Positions 18,851-27,376 are shown, numbered from the stretch's first letter. The stretch is 64,000 nt of DNA from Humidesulfovibrio sp. (GCF_031082295.1 NZ_JAVHLD010000006.1:1-64000), one strand, 5' to 3'. Program-made: numbers and translations. The notes: a model not told the origin generated them from the letters alone.

Positions 18851-20875
18851 GTGAGCCCGATGACCGTATCCATCCGAACCCGACTGATCTCCCTTGTGTT
18901 CGCGGCGGCCCTGCCCGCCGTGGTCATCATGGTTGTCACCGGCCGCGAGCTCGAGGAGAACGCGGTCAGCGCCGCCGAGCAGAACGCCCTGCGGCAGGTG
19001 CAGCACATGGCCACCAACCACGAGCGCATCGTGGACAACGCGCGGCTCCTCTTGGCCACCCTGGCCAAGTCCTCCGAGGTCCGCGGCCTCGACCGCCCCG
19101 CCTGCCAGGAACTGCTGCGCGACATCCAGCAGCGCAACCCCGTCTACGTGACCCTGGCCCTGGCCGATGCCTCGGGCGTGGTCGTGGCCCGCGCCCCGGA
19201 CACGGCCTCAACCGGTCTGGCCGAGTCCCTGGCCGAGGCCTCCTACTTCAAGGACGCCATGGCCCGTGGCGACTTCGTCACCGGCGACTACGTCTACCTG
19301 CGCGACGCCAGGCACGTGATCCTCAACTTCGCCCAGCCCGTGGCCGACGCGCCGGGCAGGGTCCGGGGCGTGCTGGTGGCGGCCTTTGACCTGAACCACT
19401 TCGGCAGCCTGTTCGCCGAGGCCAGGCTGCCCGCGGGCTCGGTCTTCACCCTCACCGACGCGAAGGGCATGCGCCTGACGCGCTTCCCGGAAACCGAGAA
19501 GTACACCTGGGTCAGCGATCTGCCGCGGATGATCGAGAGGATGTCCGGCGCCAAGGACGAGGGCACCTTCCGCGAGGTCGGCGTGGACGGAGTGCTGCGA
19601 CTCTACGCCTTCAAGCGCCTGCACTTCGAGGGGGCGCCGTTCCCGCACCTGATGATCCGCGTCGGCATGCCCGCTGGCGAGGCCTTGGCCAGCGCGCGCG
19701 GCGTGGTTCTGCGCAACCTGGCCCTGCTGCTTGTGGTCGCCCTGCTGGCCACGGGCTCTGCCTGGGCCCTGGGCGAGGTGGCCGTGGTGCGCAAGCTCAA
19801 GGGGCTCCTCGCCGCCGCCGCGCGCCTGGGGGCTGGAGAGCTCGGCGCGCGCAGCGGCCTGGAAGGCGGCAGCGACGAGATCGGCCAGCTGGGGCAGGCC
19901 TTCGACGCCATGGCCCAGGCGCTGCAAGAGCGCGAGCAGGAACGCCAGGCCTTTGAGAACGAGGTCTGCAACCTGAACGAGTTTTTGGAGGAGCGCGTGG
20001 AAAGCCGCACCAAGGAGCTGGCCGCGGCCAACAAGGAGCTCACCGAGGCCATGGAGCGCTTGTCCCAGGCCCAGAAGCAGCTCATCCAGTCCGAGAAGAT
20101 GGCCTCGCTCGGCGCTTTGGTGGCGGGCGTGGCGCACGAGATCAACACCCCGGTGGGCATCGGCGTCACCGCTGCCTCGCACCTGGAGGACAAGACCAAG
20201 GCCATGCTGGAGGAGTTCCAGGCCGGGCAGCTCAAGCGCACCAGCCTGGAGCAGTTCCTCGGCACCTGCGACGACTCCACGCGCATGATCCTGACCAACC
20301 TGCGCCGCGCCTCGGACCTCATCCGCAGCTTCAAGCAGGTGGCCGTGGACCGCTCCACCGAGGAACGCCGCGTGTTCCGCCTGCGCGAATACCTGGAGCA
20401 GGTGCTGCTCTCGCTGCGGCCCTACCTCAAGAAGACCAGCATCGCCGTGGAGCTCGACTGCGACCCAGCGCTCGAGCTCGATTCCTACCCCGGCGTGTTC
20501 TCCCAGATCCTGACGAACCTGGTGCTGAACTCCCTGCAGCACGCCTACGACCCCGGCCAGGCCGGGCGCATCGGCATCTCCCTGGCCCGGGAGCAGGACC
20601 GCCTGCGCCTCACCTTCAGCGACGACGGCAAGGGCATCGCCCCGGAGCACCTGGGTATGATTTTCGAGCCGTTCTTCACCACCTACCGGCAGAAGGGCGG
20701 CAGCGGGCTCGGCCTGTCCATCGTCTACAACCTCGTCTCGCGCACCCTGGGCGGCACCATCCTGGTGGCCAGCGCGCCCGGCCAGGGCACGACCTTCAAC
20801 ATCTCCGTGCCGCTGGACAGGCCGGGCCTGCAGACCGGGGAGACCGGGACTGCCTCCGGCGGCCAAGGGGCCTGA
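18851..20875 (+). CDS. Membrane sensor histidine kinase (Cache-HAMP-HisKA-HATPase)
   Basis: A 674-residue hybrid-free histidine kinase. The N-terminal membrane segment (about 12-30), a double-Cache-like periplasmic domain (about 35-285), a second membrane segment (near 290-310) and a HAMP domain lead to a coiled coil. The dimerisation helix follows with MASLGALVAGVAHEINTPVG (phospho-His near 428). The ATPase domain has LTNLVLNSLQHA, DDGKGI and GSGLGLSIVYN. The H-E-I-N-T-P box is typical of one-component-style kinases in Desulfovibrio-type bacteria. No response regulator is adjacent. The start may be GTG 18851 or ATG 18860. The TGA stop lies in the loop of a palindromic repeat (20863-20885). 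Confidence 0.92.
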   Translation: MSPMTVSIRTRLISLVFAAALPAVVIMVVTGRELEENAVSAAEQNALRQVQHMATNHERIVDNARLLLATLAKSSEVRGLDRPACQELLRDIQQRNPVYVTLALADASGVVVARAPDTASTGLAESLAEASYFKDAMARGDFVTGDYVYLRDARHVILNFAQPVADAPGRVRGVLVAAFDLNHFGSLFAEARLPAGSVFTLTDAKGMRLTRFPETEKYTWVSDLPRMIERMSGAKDEGTFREVGVDGVLRLYAFKRLHFEGAPFPHLMIRVGMPAGEALASARGVVLRNLALLLVVALLATGSAWALGEVAVVRKLKGLLAAAARLGAGELGARSGLEGGSDEIGQLGQAFDAMAQALQEREQERQAFENEVCNLNEFLEERVESRTKELAAANKELTEAMERLSQAQKQLIQSEKMASLGALVAGVAHEINTPVGIGVTAASHLEDKTKAMLEEFQAGQLKRTSLEQFLGTCDDSTRMILTNLRRASDLIRSFKQVAVDRSTEERRVFRLREYLEQVLLSLRPYLKKTSIAVELDCDPALELDSYPGVFSQILTNLVLNSLQHAYDPGQAGRIGISLAREQDRLRLTFSDDGKGIAPEHLGMIFEPFFTTYRQKGGSGLGLSIVYNLVSRTLGGTILVASAPGQGTTFNISVPLDRPGLQTGETGTASGGQGA

Positions 20876-20885
20876 GGCCCCCTGG
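20863..20885 (+). repeat. GC-rich palindrome carrying the kinase stop codon
   Basis: CCAAGGGGCC (20863-20872), loop TGA (the stop codon) and GGCCCCCTGG (20876-20885), with one mismatch, followed by ACCCCCC. The same unit, CCAAAGGGCC-TGA-GG, forms the 3' end of cbiA at the left edge of the window, and a related one lies at 21155-21173. Confidence 0.75.
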
Positions 20886-21095
20886 ACCCCCCATCGGCCT
20901 GGGCCGGGGTGGCTGGGGCGGAGGCCTCGGTTGGGCTGGCCTTGGCAATGTGCGCGGGTTTTTTGTCGAAGACGACAAAAAGCCCCGCGCACGGTTGGCC
21001 GCCCTTCGGGCGTTTCAAGGGTGTCGCGCCCGCGCCCAACCTGCGCATCACGGCTGCTGCCGCCTGCTTCATGACTCTCCCCTGCCCCACACAAG

Positions 21096-21138
21096 CCGAA
21101 AGGGCTGCTTCAGGTTCCTCCTGAAACAGCCCTTTCGG
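21096..21138. repeat. Long near-perfect hairpin
   Basis: Arms CCGAAAGGGCTG and CAGCCCTTTCGG (12 bp), one C/A mismatch, then TTCAGG and CCTGAA (6 bp) around a 5-base loop (TTCCT). There is no T run on either strand, so it may be a repeat element or an RNA-stabilising hairpin rather than a standard terminator. Confidence 0.7.
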
Positions 21139-21154
21139 CGCCATGGGGGGGTCT

Positions 21155-21173
21155 GGGGGGCCTCAGGCCCCCC
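21155..21173 (-). repeat. GC-rich palindrome after the aminotransferase gene
   Basis: On the minus strand GGGGGGCC-TGA-GGCCCCCC followed by AGACCCCCCC, just past the TAA stop of the aminotransferase. It matches the core of the repeats at 1-43 and 20863-20885 in opposite orientation to the latter. Confidence 0.7.
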
Positions 21174-21182
21174 GGTCGCATC

Positions 21183-22376
21183 TTATTTCTTCGCCTTCTC
21201 GATGGCCCTTTTGAACCCGTCCGCGGCGCGGCGGATGACGTTCTCGCCCACGCAGAAGGCCAGGCGGAAGTGCCCCGGGCAGCCGAAGCCCTTGCCGGGC
21301 ACGGCCAGGATGCGCTCCTCCAGCAGCAGTTGGACAAAGGCCACGTCGTCGCCCCCGGGGGCCTCGGGGAAGAAGTAGAACGCCCCGCGCGGCAGGGGGT
21401 AGGTGTAGCCCGCGGCGTCGAGGACCTGCTTCATGGCGTCGCGGCGGCCGGCGTAGATCTGCGCGTCCACCTGGGAGCCGAGGGTCTTGGCGAGCAGCTT
21501 CTGGGCCAGCGCGGGCGCATTGACGAAGCCCAGGATGCGGTTGGCCAGAATGATGCCGCCCACGAGCTCCGCCTTGCCCGGCATCTGCGGGTTGACCAGG
21601 GCGTAGCCCACCCGCGCGCCCGCCAGCGACAGGTTCTTGGAGAAGGAGCTGACCACCACCGTGTGGTCGTACATGGGCAGCAGCGAGGGCACCTCCGCGC
21701 CGTCAAAGGCCAGGAAGCGGTAGGGCTCGTCGGCCAGGAGGAAGATGGGGCGCTTGCGGCCCTCGCTCTTGCGCTTCAGCATCTCGCACAGGGCCACGAG
21801 GCTGGCGCGCGGGTACACCACGCCGGTGGGGTTGTTGGGCGAGTTGATGAGCACCACGGCGGTCTTGTCGGTGATGGCGGCCTCAAGGGCGTCCACGTCG
21901 AGGTCGAAGGTGCCGGGCTTGGCCGGAGCGGTCTTGAGCACGCCGCTGTGGTTCTCCACGTAGAAGCCGTACTCCACGAAATAGGGCGAGGGGCAGAGGA
22001 CCTCGTCCCCGGGTTCGAGCACAGCGCGGTAGAAGGCGTTGATGGCCCCGGCCGCGCCGCAGGTGATGACCAGGTCCGTGGGCTCCACGGTCATGCCCTG
22101 CTCGACGCTCACGACCTTGGCCAGCGCCTCGCGCACGAAGGGGTAGCCGAAGTTGGGCATGTAGCCGAAGGCGAAGGGGGCGTCGGCCTCGTCCGCGATC
22201 TCGTGCAGGCCCTGGCAGACGCAGGCCGGGGGCGGCAGGTCGGGGTTGCCCAGGCTGAAATCGCAGACCTGGTCCTCACCAAACTGCTTCTTGAGCTCGA
22301 TGCCCGCCTCGAACATGCGGCGAATCCACGACGAGCGCTCCATGTAGCTTGAGACCTGGGCGGAAAGTAGGGTCAT
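21183..22376 (-). CDS. PLP-dependent class I/II aminotransferase
   Basis: A 397-residue fold-type I aminotransferase. Landmarks are CDFSLGNPDLPPP near residue 40, TCGAAGAINAFYRA, SPNNPTGVVYPR, LADEPYRFLAF and the PLP-lysine site SSFSKNLSLAGARVGY (Lys near 245). The length and AspC/AlaA-like motifs support transamination of an amino acid such as aspartate, alanine or an aromatic residue, but the substrate is not determined. It is preceded by the promoter at 22423-22451. The gene faces the histidine kinase gene and is not part of the LegB cluster upstream. Confidence 0.9.
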   Translation of the reverse strand: MTLLSAQVSSYMERSSWIRRMFEAGIELKKQFGEDQVCDFSLGNPDLPPPACVCQGLHEIADEADAPFAFGYMPNFGYPFVREALAKVVSVEQGMTVEPTDLVITCGAAGAINAFYRAVLEPGDEVLCPSPYFVEYGFYVENHSGVLKTAPAKPGTFDLDVDALEAAITDKTAVVLINSPNNPTGVVYPRASLVALCEMLKRKSEGRKRPIFLLADEPYRFLAFDGAEVPSLLPMYDHTVVVSSFSKNLSLAGARVGYALVNPQMPGKAELVGGIILANRILGFVNAPALAQKLLAKTLGSQVDAQIYAGRRDAMKQVLDAAGYTYPLPRGAFYFFPEAPGGDDVAFVQLLLEERILAVPGKGFGCPGHFRLAFCVGENVIRRAADGFKRAIEKAKK

Positions 22377-22422
22377 GTGGTTGCTCCTTCAAGCGTGGCC
22401 CTGGGGCCGATGTGTGGGCGCG

Positions 22423-22451
22423 AGAGTAGCCAAACCGGCGGCGAAAGCCAA
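22423..22451 (-). promoter_or_regulatory. Promoter of the aminotransferase, beside a C8 tract
   Basis: On the minus strand TTGGCT (22446-22451), 17-base spacer, TACTCT (22423-22428). It is immediately preceded by eight C (G on the plus strand, 22452-22459). The arrangement repeats almost unchanged at 22891-22919. Confidence 0.6.
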
Positions 22452-22490
22452 GGGGGGGGCACCCGCCCGCGCTTCCTGGCGTCCCCGCCC

Positions 22491-22859
22491 CTACTTCTCC
22501 ACGCGCTCGGCCTCCCAGACCAGCATGAATACGCTCTTCTGGTCGCAGTTCTTCTGGAGGTAGCCGCGTATCTCCCGTGCGACGTTTTTCGGCGCGGAGA
22601 CGATGTAGCTCAGGTTCTCCGGGCTGTAGTCACGGCCCAGGCTGTCCATGGCACCGCCCGTGCTGCGCGAGGCCGTGAAGCCCCCGGCGGTGGTGATGAG
22701 GAAATCGTTGAGCTTGTTCAACTGCTCGGCGGGGATGCTGGCCGGGATGACGAAAAAGTGCACCGTGGCCTTGCGCGCGTGCGCGGCGGGCGCGAGCAGC
22801 AGCACGAGGCCCAAGGCGAGCGACAGAAGCAGGAGTTTGCGGGGTGTGGTGTAGGACAT
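22491..22859 (-). CDS. Small exported protein, unknown
   Basis: A 122-residue protein with a clear Sec signal peptide (MSYTTPRKLLLLSLALGLVL, ending APAAHARK) and a soluble mature part of about 95 residues: ATVHFFVIPASIPAEQLNKL, then a C-terminal LQKNCDQKSVFMLVWEAERV with a single Cys. I do not recognise the family. The start at 22859 follows AAAGGAG. It has its own promoter (22891-22919) that closely matches that of the next gene on the strand. Confidence 0.78.
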   Translation of the reverse strand: MSYTTPRKLLLLSLALGLVLLLAPAAHARKATVHFFVIPASIPAEQLNKLNDFLITTAGGFTASRSTGGAMDSLGRDYSPENLSYIVSAPKNVAREIRGYLQKNCDQKSVFMLVWEAERVEK

Positions 22860-22890
22860 GGGGCGCTCCTTTGCGAAAATGTTTGGCGCG

Positions 22891-22919
22891 AGAGTAGCCG
22901 CAGCCGGGCCGCTTGCCAA
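22891..22919 (-). promoter_or_regulatory. Promoter of the small exported protein, beside a C9 tract
   Basis: On the minus strand TTGGCA (22914-22919), 17-base spacer, TACTCT (22891-22896), preceded by nine C (22920-22928 as G). Sequence GGCTACTCTCGCGCC is shared with the promoter at 22423-22451. Confidence 0.62.
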
Positions 22920-22949
22920 GGGGGGGGGCCAGCGCCAGCGGGCCGCGCC

Positions 22950-22978
22950 TTGCAATTCCGGCCCGCATTCTCTATTGA
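22950..22978 (+). promoter_or_regulatory. Candidate promoter of the nucleotide-sugar operon
   Basis: TTGCAA (22950-22955), 17-base spacer, TATTGA (22973-22978), 64 bases before the LegB-like start. Confidence 0.45.
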
Positions 22979-23042
22979 TCGTGCCACCGCTGGATGAATT
23001 CATCGCCTGTCAGGGCATACTGCATGGCGGGAGGAGCAGGAC

Positions 23043-24053
23043 ATGGAGCTTCTGGGCAAAAAGATTCTGGTCACCGGCGCGGGCGGGTTCATCGGCTCGC
23101 ACCTCGTGGAGCGGCTGCTTCGTCAGGGGCATGACGTCCGCGCCTTTGTGCACTACAACGCTTTCTCCTCGTGGGGCTGGCTGGACAGCTTCGAGCCCGA
23201 GCTGAAGAAGAGCCTGGACGTGTTCCAGGGGGACATCCGGGACGGCAACGGCGTACGCACGGCCATGCGCGGCTGTGACGTCGTGCTGCACCTGGCCGCC
23301 CTCATCGCCATACCGTATTCCTACCACTCGCCCGACACCTACGTGCAGACCAACGTCACTGGCACGCTGAACATCGTTCAGGCGGCGCGCGACCTGGACG
23401 TGGAGCGGGTGGTGCACACCTCGACGAGCGAGGTTTACGGCACAGCACGCTTCGTGCCCATCACCGAGGAGCACCCGCTCCAGGGCCAGTCTCCCTACTC
23501 GGCGACCAAGATCGGGGCGGACCAGCTCGCCCTGTCCTTCCACGCAGCCTTCGGCACGCCAGTCGCCGTCATCCGGCCCTTCAACACCTACGGCCCCCGG
23601 CAGAGCGCCCGCGCCGTCATCCCGACCATCATCACGCAGATCGCCGCTGGCAAGCGCTGCATCAAGCTTGGCGCGCTCTCCCCCACGCGCGACTTCAACT
23701 TCGTCAGCGACACCGTCGGCGGGTTCATCGCCGTTGCCCAGGCCGACGCGGCCCTGGGCGAGGTCATCAACGTGGGCAGCGGGTTCGAGGTCAGCATCGG
23801 CGACACGGCAAAGCGCATCGCCCACGTCATGGGCGCCGAGATCGAGATCGAATGCGACCGGGAGCGCCTGCGCCCCGAGAAAAGCGAAGTGGAACGCTTG
23901 TTCGCAGGCAACGCCAAGGCGGCGGACCTCTGCGGCTGGCGCCCGACTTACGGCGGGCTGGAAGGCTTTGACCGGGGGCTCCACGAAACCGCGCAGTGGT
24001 TCGCCGATCCGGAGAACCGCAAGGCCTACAAGGCCGACCAGTACAACATCTAG
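23043..24053 (+). CDS. legB: LegB-like NAD-dependent sugar 4,6-dehydratase
   Basis: A 336-residue extended short-chain dehydrogenase. The NAD-binding GAGGFIG is at residues 12-18, the active site TSTSEVYGTA is followed by YSATK (Tyr near 151, Lys near 155), and RPFNTYGPRQSARAVIPT is typical of the LegB branch that dehydrates GDP- or UDP-GlcNAc. In legionaminic acid synthesis it makes the 4-keto-6-deoxy sugar. It heads a run with an epimerase, a NeuC/LegG-like enzyme and a CBS-nucleotidyltransferase, which supports the GDP-GlcNAc route. The aminotransferase, synthase and CMP-transferase of the full route are not in the window. GGAGGAG precedes the ATG. Confidence 0.85.
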   Translation: MELLGKKILVTGAGGFIGSHLVERLLRQGHDVRAFVHYNAFSSWGWLDSFEPELKKSLDVFQGDIRDGNGVRTAMRGCDVVLHLAALIAIPYSYHSPDTYVQTNVTGTLNIVQAARDLDVERVVHTSTSEVYGTARFVPITEEHPLQGQSPYSATKIGADQLALSFHAAFGTPVAVIRPFNTYGPRQSARAVIPTIITQIAAGKRCIKLGALSPTRDFNFVSDTVGGFIAVAQADAALGEVINVGSGFEVSIGDTAKRIAHVMGAEIEIECDRERLRPEKSEVERLFAGNAKAADLCGWRPTYGGLEGFDRGLHETAQWFADPENRKAYKADQYNI

Positions 24054-25040
24054 GTGTCGGCCTTGCCCGTCGATCAATCACCCCAGCCCGCCCCCCGCTA
24101 TGCCCGCGCCGTGGTCTTCGGTGCCTGCGGGTTCCTTGGGCGGGAGGTTGTGAGGCTGTTGCTGGCCTCCGGGGCGAGCGTGCTCGGCATCGACACCAAG
24201 CCCTGGCCCGGCGCGCAGCCGAGAGAGTACCGTCACAGCGCAGAAGGGGCTGGCGCCCTTGCCGAGGCCGCGGAATTTCTTCGCCAAACCGACGAGCCCG
24301 CGGGCTTCTTCCACTTGGCGGGGCTGGCAGACGCGCAGGTTTGCCAGCGCGAACCGGCCCTGGCCCAGCGGCTGAACGTGGACCTGGTGGCCGAGACCCT
24401 GGCCCGGCTTGCCGACGTGCCTTGCGCCTTTGTTTTCCCGTCCACTGGCATCGTCTATGGCGATGGCCTGGACCGCCCGGCGCTTGAGGATGACCCGCTC
24501 CTGCCCGCGGCGGAGTACGCGCGCGGAAAAATCGAGGCCGAGGGGCTGGTCCGGGCGGCCTGCCAACCCGGCGGCGGCGTCCTGCGGGGGGCCGTGGCGC
24601 GCCTGTCCAATATTTACGGCTACGGCGGTGGAGAAAACACCGTGCTTGGGCGCATTCTTGCGCAGGCGAAGTCAGGCGGCCCCATCCAGGTCTGGGACGA
24701 GAGCCCGGTGCGGGACTTCCTGTTCGTCGGCGATGCCGCAGAAGGCCTGCTGAAGCTCGGGCTTGCCGCGCTCTCCCTGCCGGAGAAGCCCGGGAACTTC
24801 CTCATCGCCAACCTGTCCACGGGCTTGGGCACATCCGTGGGGGCGCTCGTTGACCTTTGCGCCGAACTTTTCCATACTTCCCGTCTCCCGCAGGAGCGGG
24901 TTCCCGGTCCGGACGGCCGACTGTCGAGCCTAGTGCTCGACAACAGTCGCCTGACGACCCTCACCGGCTGGCGGCCGGAAACGGATCTCCGGACAGGCCT
25001 CACCTTAAGCATCCGCGGCGAGGGCGCCGCACAGGAATAG
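24054..25040 (+). CDS. NAD-dependent epimerase/dehydratase
   Basis: A 328-residue extended SDR enzyme of the nucleotide-sugar epimerase type. The dinucleotide site is GACGFLG near residue 25, the catalytic Ser/Thr lies in FPSTGIVYGDG and the YARGK pair near 155. RPxxxYGPG is replaced by ARLSNIYGYGG. The start is GTG directly abutting the preceding stop (TAG-GTG) without a good ribosome site, so translation probably depends on the upstream gene; TTG 24063 is an alternative. It is followed after one base by the NeuC-like gene. The sugar substrate is unknown. Confidence 0.82.
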   Translation: MSALPVDQSPQPAPRYARAVVFGACGFLGREVVRLLLASGASVLGIDTKPWPGAQPREYRHSAEGAGALAEAAEFLRQTDEPAGFFHLAGLADAQVCQREPALAQRLNVDLVAETLARLADVPCAFVFPSTGIVYGDGLDRPALEDDPLLPAAEYARGKIEAEGLVRAACQPGGGVLRGAVARLSNIYGYGGGENTVLGRILAQAKSGGPIQVWDESPVRDFLFVGDAAEGLLKLGLAALSLPEKPGNFLIANLSTGLGTSVGALVDLCAELFHTSRLPQERVPGPDGRLSSLVLDNSRLTTLTGWRPETDLRTGLTLSIRGEGAAQE

Positions 25041-25041
25041 C

Positions 25042-26232
25042 ATGACCCAGAAGCGCAAAATCGCCATCTTCACCGGCAACCGGGCAGAGTACGGCCTGCA
25101 GTTCCCCATCATCAAGGCCATCAACGCGCACCCGGCTCTTGAAGGGTATCTCTTCGTGGGCGGCGCGCATCTGGACGAGGACTTTGGCGCCACCAAGAGC
25201 GAAATCGAACGCGACGGCTTCGCCATCCACGCTGAAGTGAAGATGACCATGCACCACGACACCCTCGCGGCCACCGCCCAGGCCATCGGCACGGGCATCG
25301 TCAGCCTGTCCGAGAGCCTGGACCGGCTGCGGCCCGACTTTTTCGTGGTCTACGCCGACCGCTTCGAGGGCCTTGCCGCCGTTGTTGCGGGCACGCAAAT
25401 GGGCATCCCCACCGCGCACATCGAGGGTGGCGACATCACCGAGGGCGGCGCCCTGGACGATTCCGTCCGCCACGCCATGACCAAGCTTTCGCACCTGCAC
25501 TTCACCACCAACGAGGAAGCCGCCGAGCGCGTGCGCAAGCTTGGCGAGGAGCCCTGGCGCGTGCATAACGTTGGCTTCCCTGCGCTCGACCTGATCGCGG
25601 CGGGAAATTTCGCCAGCCCCGAGGAGTTGCGAGAGCGCTACGGCCTTGACCCGGCGAAACCCGTGGTCATCTTCACCCAGCACAGCGTGACCACGGAGTT
25701 CGAGGACGCCGGCGCACAGGTGCGCCCGGCGCTGGCGGCCATGCGCCGCCTGGCCGCCGAGGGCGTGCAGATCATCCTCACCTACCCCAACAACGACGCG
25801 GGCGGAAAAGCCATCATCGGCGAACTGGAAAAGGTTGCCGCCGAGAACCTGCCCAACATCCAGGTCCACAAGAGCCTTGGGCGGCGCAACTATCACGGCG
25901 TCCTGCACCTCTGCGGCAAGGCTGGCCGCGGGGTCTACGCGGGCAATTCCTCCAGCGGCATCAAGGAAACGGCCATCTTCGGCTGCCCAGTGGTGAACAT
26001 CGGGTCGCGCCAGCAGGGGCGCCTGCGCGCTGACAACGTGGTGGACACCGGTTACGACGAGCAGGCCATTTACGATGCCTGCGCGCGCGGCATTTTCGAC
26101 GACGCCTGGCGGGCCAAATGCGCCAGCGTCACCAACCCATACGGTTCTGGCAACGCCGGGCCGCGCATCGCCGACATCCTGGCGACCATTGCCCTTGGCC
26201 CCGCCCTGGTGCAGAAGAAGATGACCTTCTAG
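25042..26232 (+). CDS. NeuC/LegG-like sugar 2-epimerase (hydrolysing)
   Basis: A 396-residue enzyme of the UDP-GlcNAc 2-epimerase family (GT-B fold). It has NRAEYGLQFPIIKAI at the start, HIEGGDITEGGALDDSVRHA in the middle, and the late block GNSSSGIKETAIFGCPVVNIG-like. The arrangement fits the hydrolysing subgroup (NeuC, LegG), which frees a 2-epimerised sugar from its nucleotide. It is linked to LegB-, epimerase- and LegX-like genes, so a legionaminic-acid-type sugar is the best reading; a ManNAc-forming NeuC is possible. AGGA lies 10 bases upstream of the ATG. Confidence 0.87.
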   Translation: MTQKRKIAIFTGNRAEYGLQFPIIKAINAHPALEGYLFVGGAHLDEDFGATKSEIERDGFAIHAEVKMTMHHDTLAATAQAIGTGIVSLSESLDRLRPDFFVVYADRFEGLAAVVAGTQMGIPTAHIEGGDITEGGALDDSVRHAMTKLSHLHFTTNEEAAERVRKLGEEPWRVHNVGFPALDLIAAGNFASPEELRERYGLDPAKPVVIFTQHSVTTEFEDAGAQVRPALAAMRRLAAEGVQIILTYPNNDAGGKAIIGELEKVAAENLPNIQVHKSLGRRNYHGVLHLCGKAGRGVYAGNSSSGIKETAIFGCPVVNIGSRQQGRLRADNVVDTGYDEQAIYDACARGIFDDAWRAKCASVTNPYGSGNAGPRIADILATIALGPALVQKKMTF

Positions 26233-26273
26233 CCGTGACGAATCGGCCGCACACCCAAAGGGAGCTACCCGCC

Positions 26274-27320
26274 ATGGAAAAGTGGAAATCCGTTCTGGTC
26301 ACGCCAGACACCCCTTCCCTGGAGGTCCTTCGCGTCATTGATTCCACGCGCCTTCAGATCGCCTTGGTCGTGGACGAGAACAGGCGGCTGCTCGGCACCG
26401 TCACCGATGGCGACGTGCGCCGGGTGCTTCTGGCAGGCAAGTCGCTGGCCTGCCCTGTGTCAGAGTTCATGAACTGCAAGCCCACCACGGCGCCGCTTGA
26501 GGCCGACCCCGCGACCCTGATGGGCCTGATGCAGGCCAAGACGCTCCGGCAGATTCCCATCGTCGATGCCGAAGGCCGCGTCATGGGGCTGGAGACCATG
26601 ATGAGCCTCATGGCCCGCGCAGAGTTGGAAAACCCCGTCGTGCTCATGGCCGGTGGCCGGGGCGAGCGATTGCGCCCTCTCACGGACACCTGCCCGAAGC
26701 CGCTGCTCCGCGTGGGGGGCAAGCCGATTCTGGAACGCATTCTGGAAACCTTTCTGGCCCAGGGCTTCCGCAATTTTTATATTTCCGTGAACTACAAGGC
26801 GGAGATGGTGGAGTCGCATTTTGGCGACGGATCAAAATTCGGCGCGTGCATTACCTACCTGCGCGAAGACAAGCCCCTGGGCACGGCCGGGGCGCTTGCC
26901 CTGTTGCCGCAGTTCGAGCTGCCTTTCCTGGTGATGAACGGTGACCTGCTCACCAACGTGAATTTCGCCCACCTGCTGGAGTTCCATGCGGAACAGGAGG
27001 CCGTGGGCACCATGTGCGTGCGCGACTACACCACGCAGATTCCCTTTGGCGTGGTGCGGACGGAGGGACACCGCCTCCTGTGCATCGACGAGAAGCCCAG
27101 CCGGACCGTCTTCGTCAACGCGGGCATCTACGCCCTGTCGCCGCAGGTGCCGCAGTTGCTCCCCTCCGGCGAGGCCTACGACATGCCACGGCTGTTCGAA
27201 GCCATCGTCGCCAGCAATCAGAAGGCCGCGGTATTCCCCGTGCGCGACGCTTGGCTGGACATCGGCCGCATGGACGACTTCGAGCGCGCGCAGCAGGACT
27301 GCCTGTCTTCGGACTCCTGA
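26274..27320 (+). CDS. CBS-domain sugar nucleotidyltransferase (PtmE/LegX-like)
   Basis: A 348-residue protein. A CBS pair (about 8-60 and 68-120) is followed by a nucleotidyltransferase (about 122-348) with the pyrophosphorylase signature AGGRGERLRPLTDTCPKPLL and DLLTNVNF, then VNAGIYAL. This CBS-NTP_transferase fusion is the known architecture of PtmE, the glucosamine-1-phosphate guanylyltransferase that opens the GDP route to legionaminic acid. AAGGGAG precedes the ATG. It is the last plus-strand gene of the run. The nucleotide preference is inferred from the architecture. Confidence 0.87.
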   Translation: MEKWKSVLVTPDTPSLEVLRVIDSTRLQIALVVDENRRLLGTVTDGDVRRVLLAGKSLACPVSEFMNCKPTTAPLEADPATLMGLMQAKTLRQIPIVDAEGRVMGLETMMSLMARAELENPVVLMAGGRGERLRPLTDTCPKPLLRVGGKPILERILETFLAQGFRNFYISVNYKAEMVESHFGDGSKFGACITYLREDKPLGTAGALALLPQFELPFLVMNGDLLTNVNFAHLLEFHAEQEAVGTMCVRDYTTQIPFGVVRTEGHRLLCIDEKPSRTVFVNAGIYALSPQVPQLLPSGEAYDMPRLFEAIVASNQKAAVFPVRDAWLDIGRMDDFERAQQDCLSSDS

Positions 27321-27376
27321 CACACCCACCGGCCTGAGGGCCTGTCCCCCCCCTGGCGCCGCGGCGTGCCCGCCAG

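Larger units (their letters stand above)
20876..21182. other. Convergent intergenic region with palindromes
   Basis: The 307 bases between the convergent kinase and aminotransferase genes hold no supported gene. They contain the right arm of one GC palindrome, a long hairpin at 21096-21138 and a second GC palindrome at 21155-21173. A low-complexity stretch near 20960-20990 is also present. This looks like accumulated repeat elements used as two-way terminators. Confidence 0.6.

Noticed and set aside
19208-21094. Long minus-strand frame opposite the histidine kinase
   Set aside because: Antisense of a clear kinase, no recognisable product and no ribosome site.
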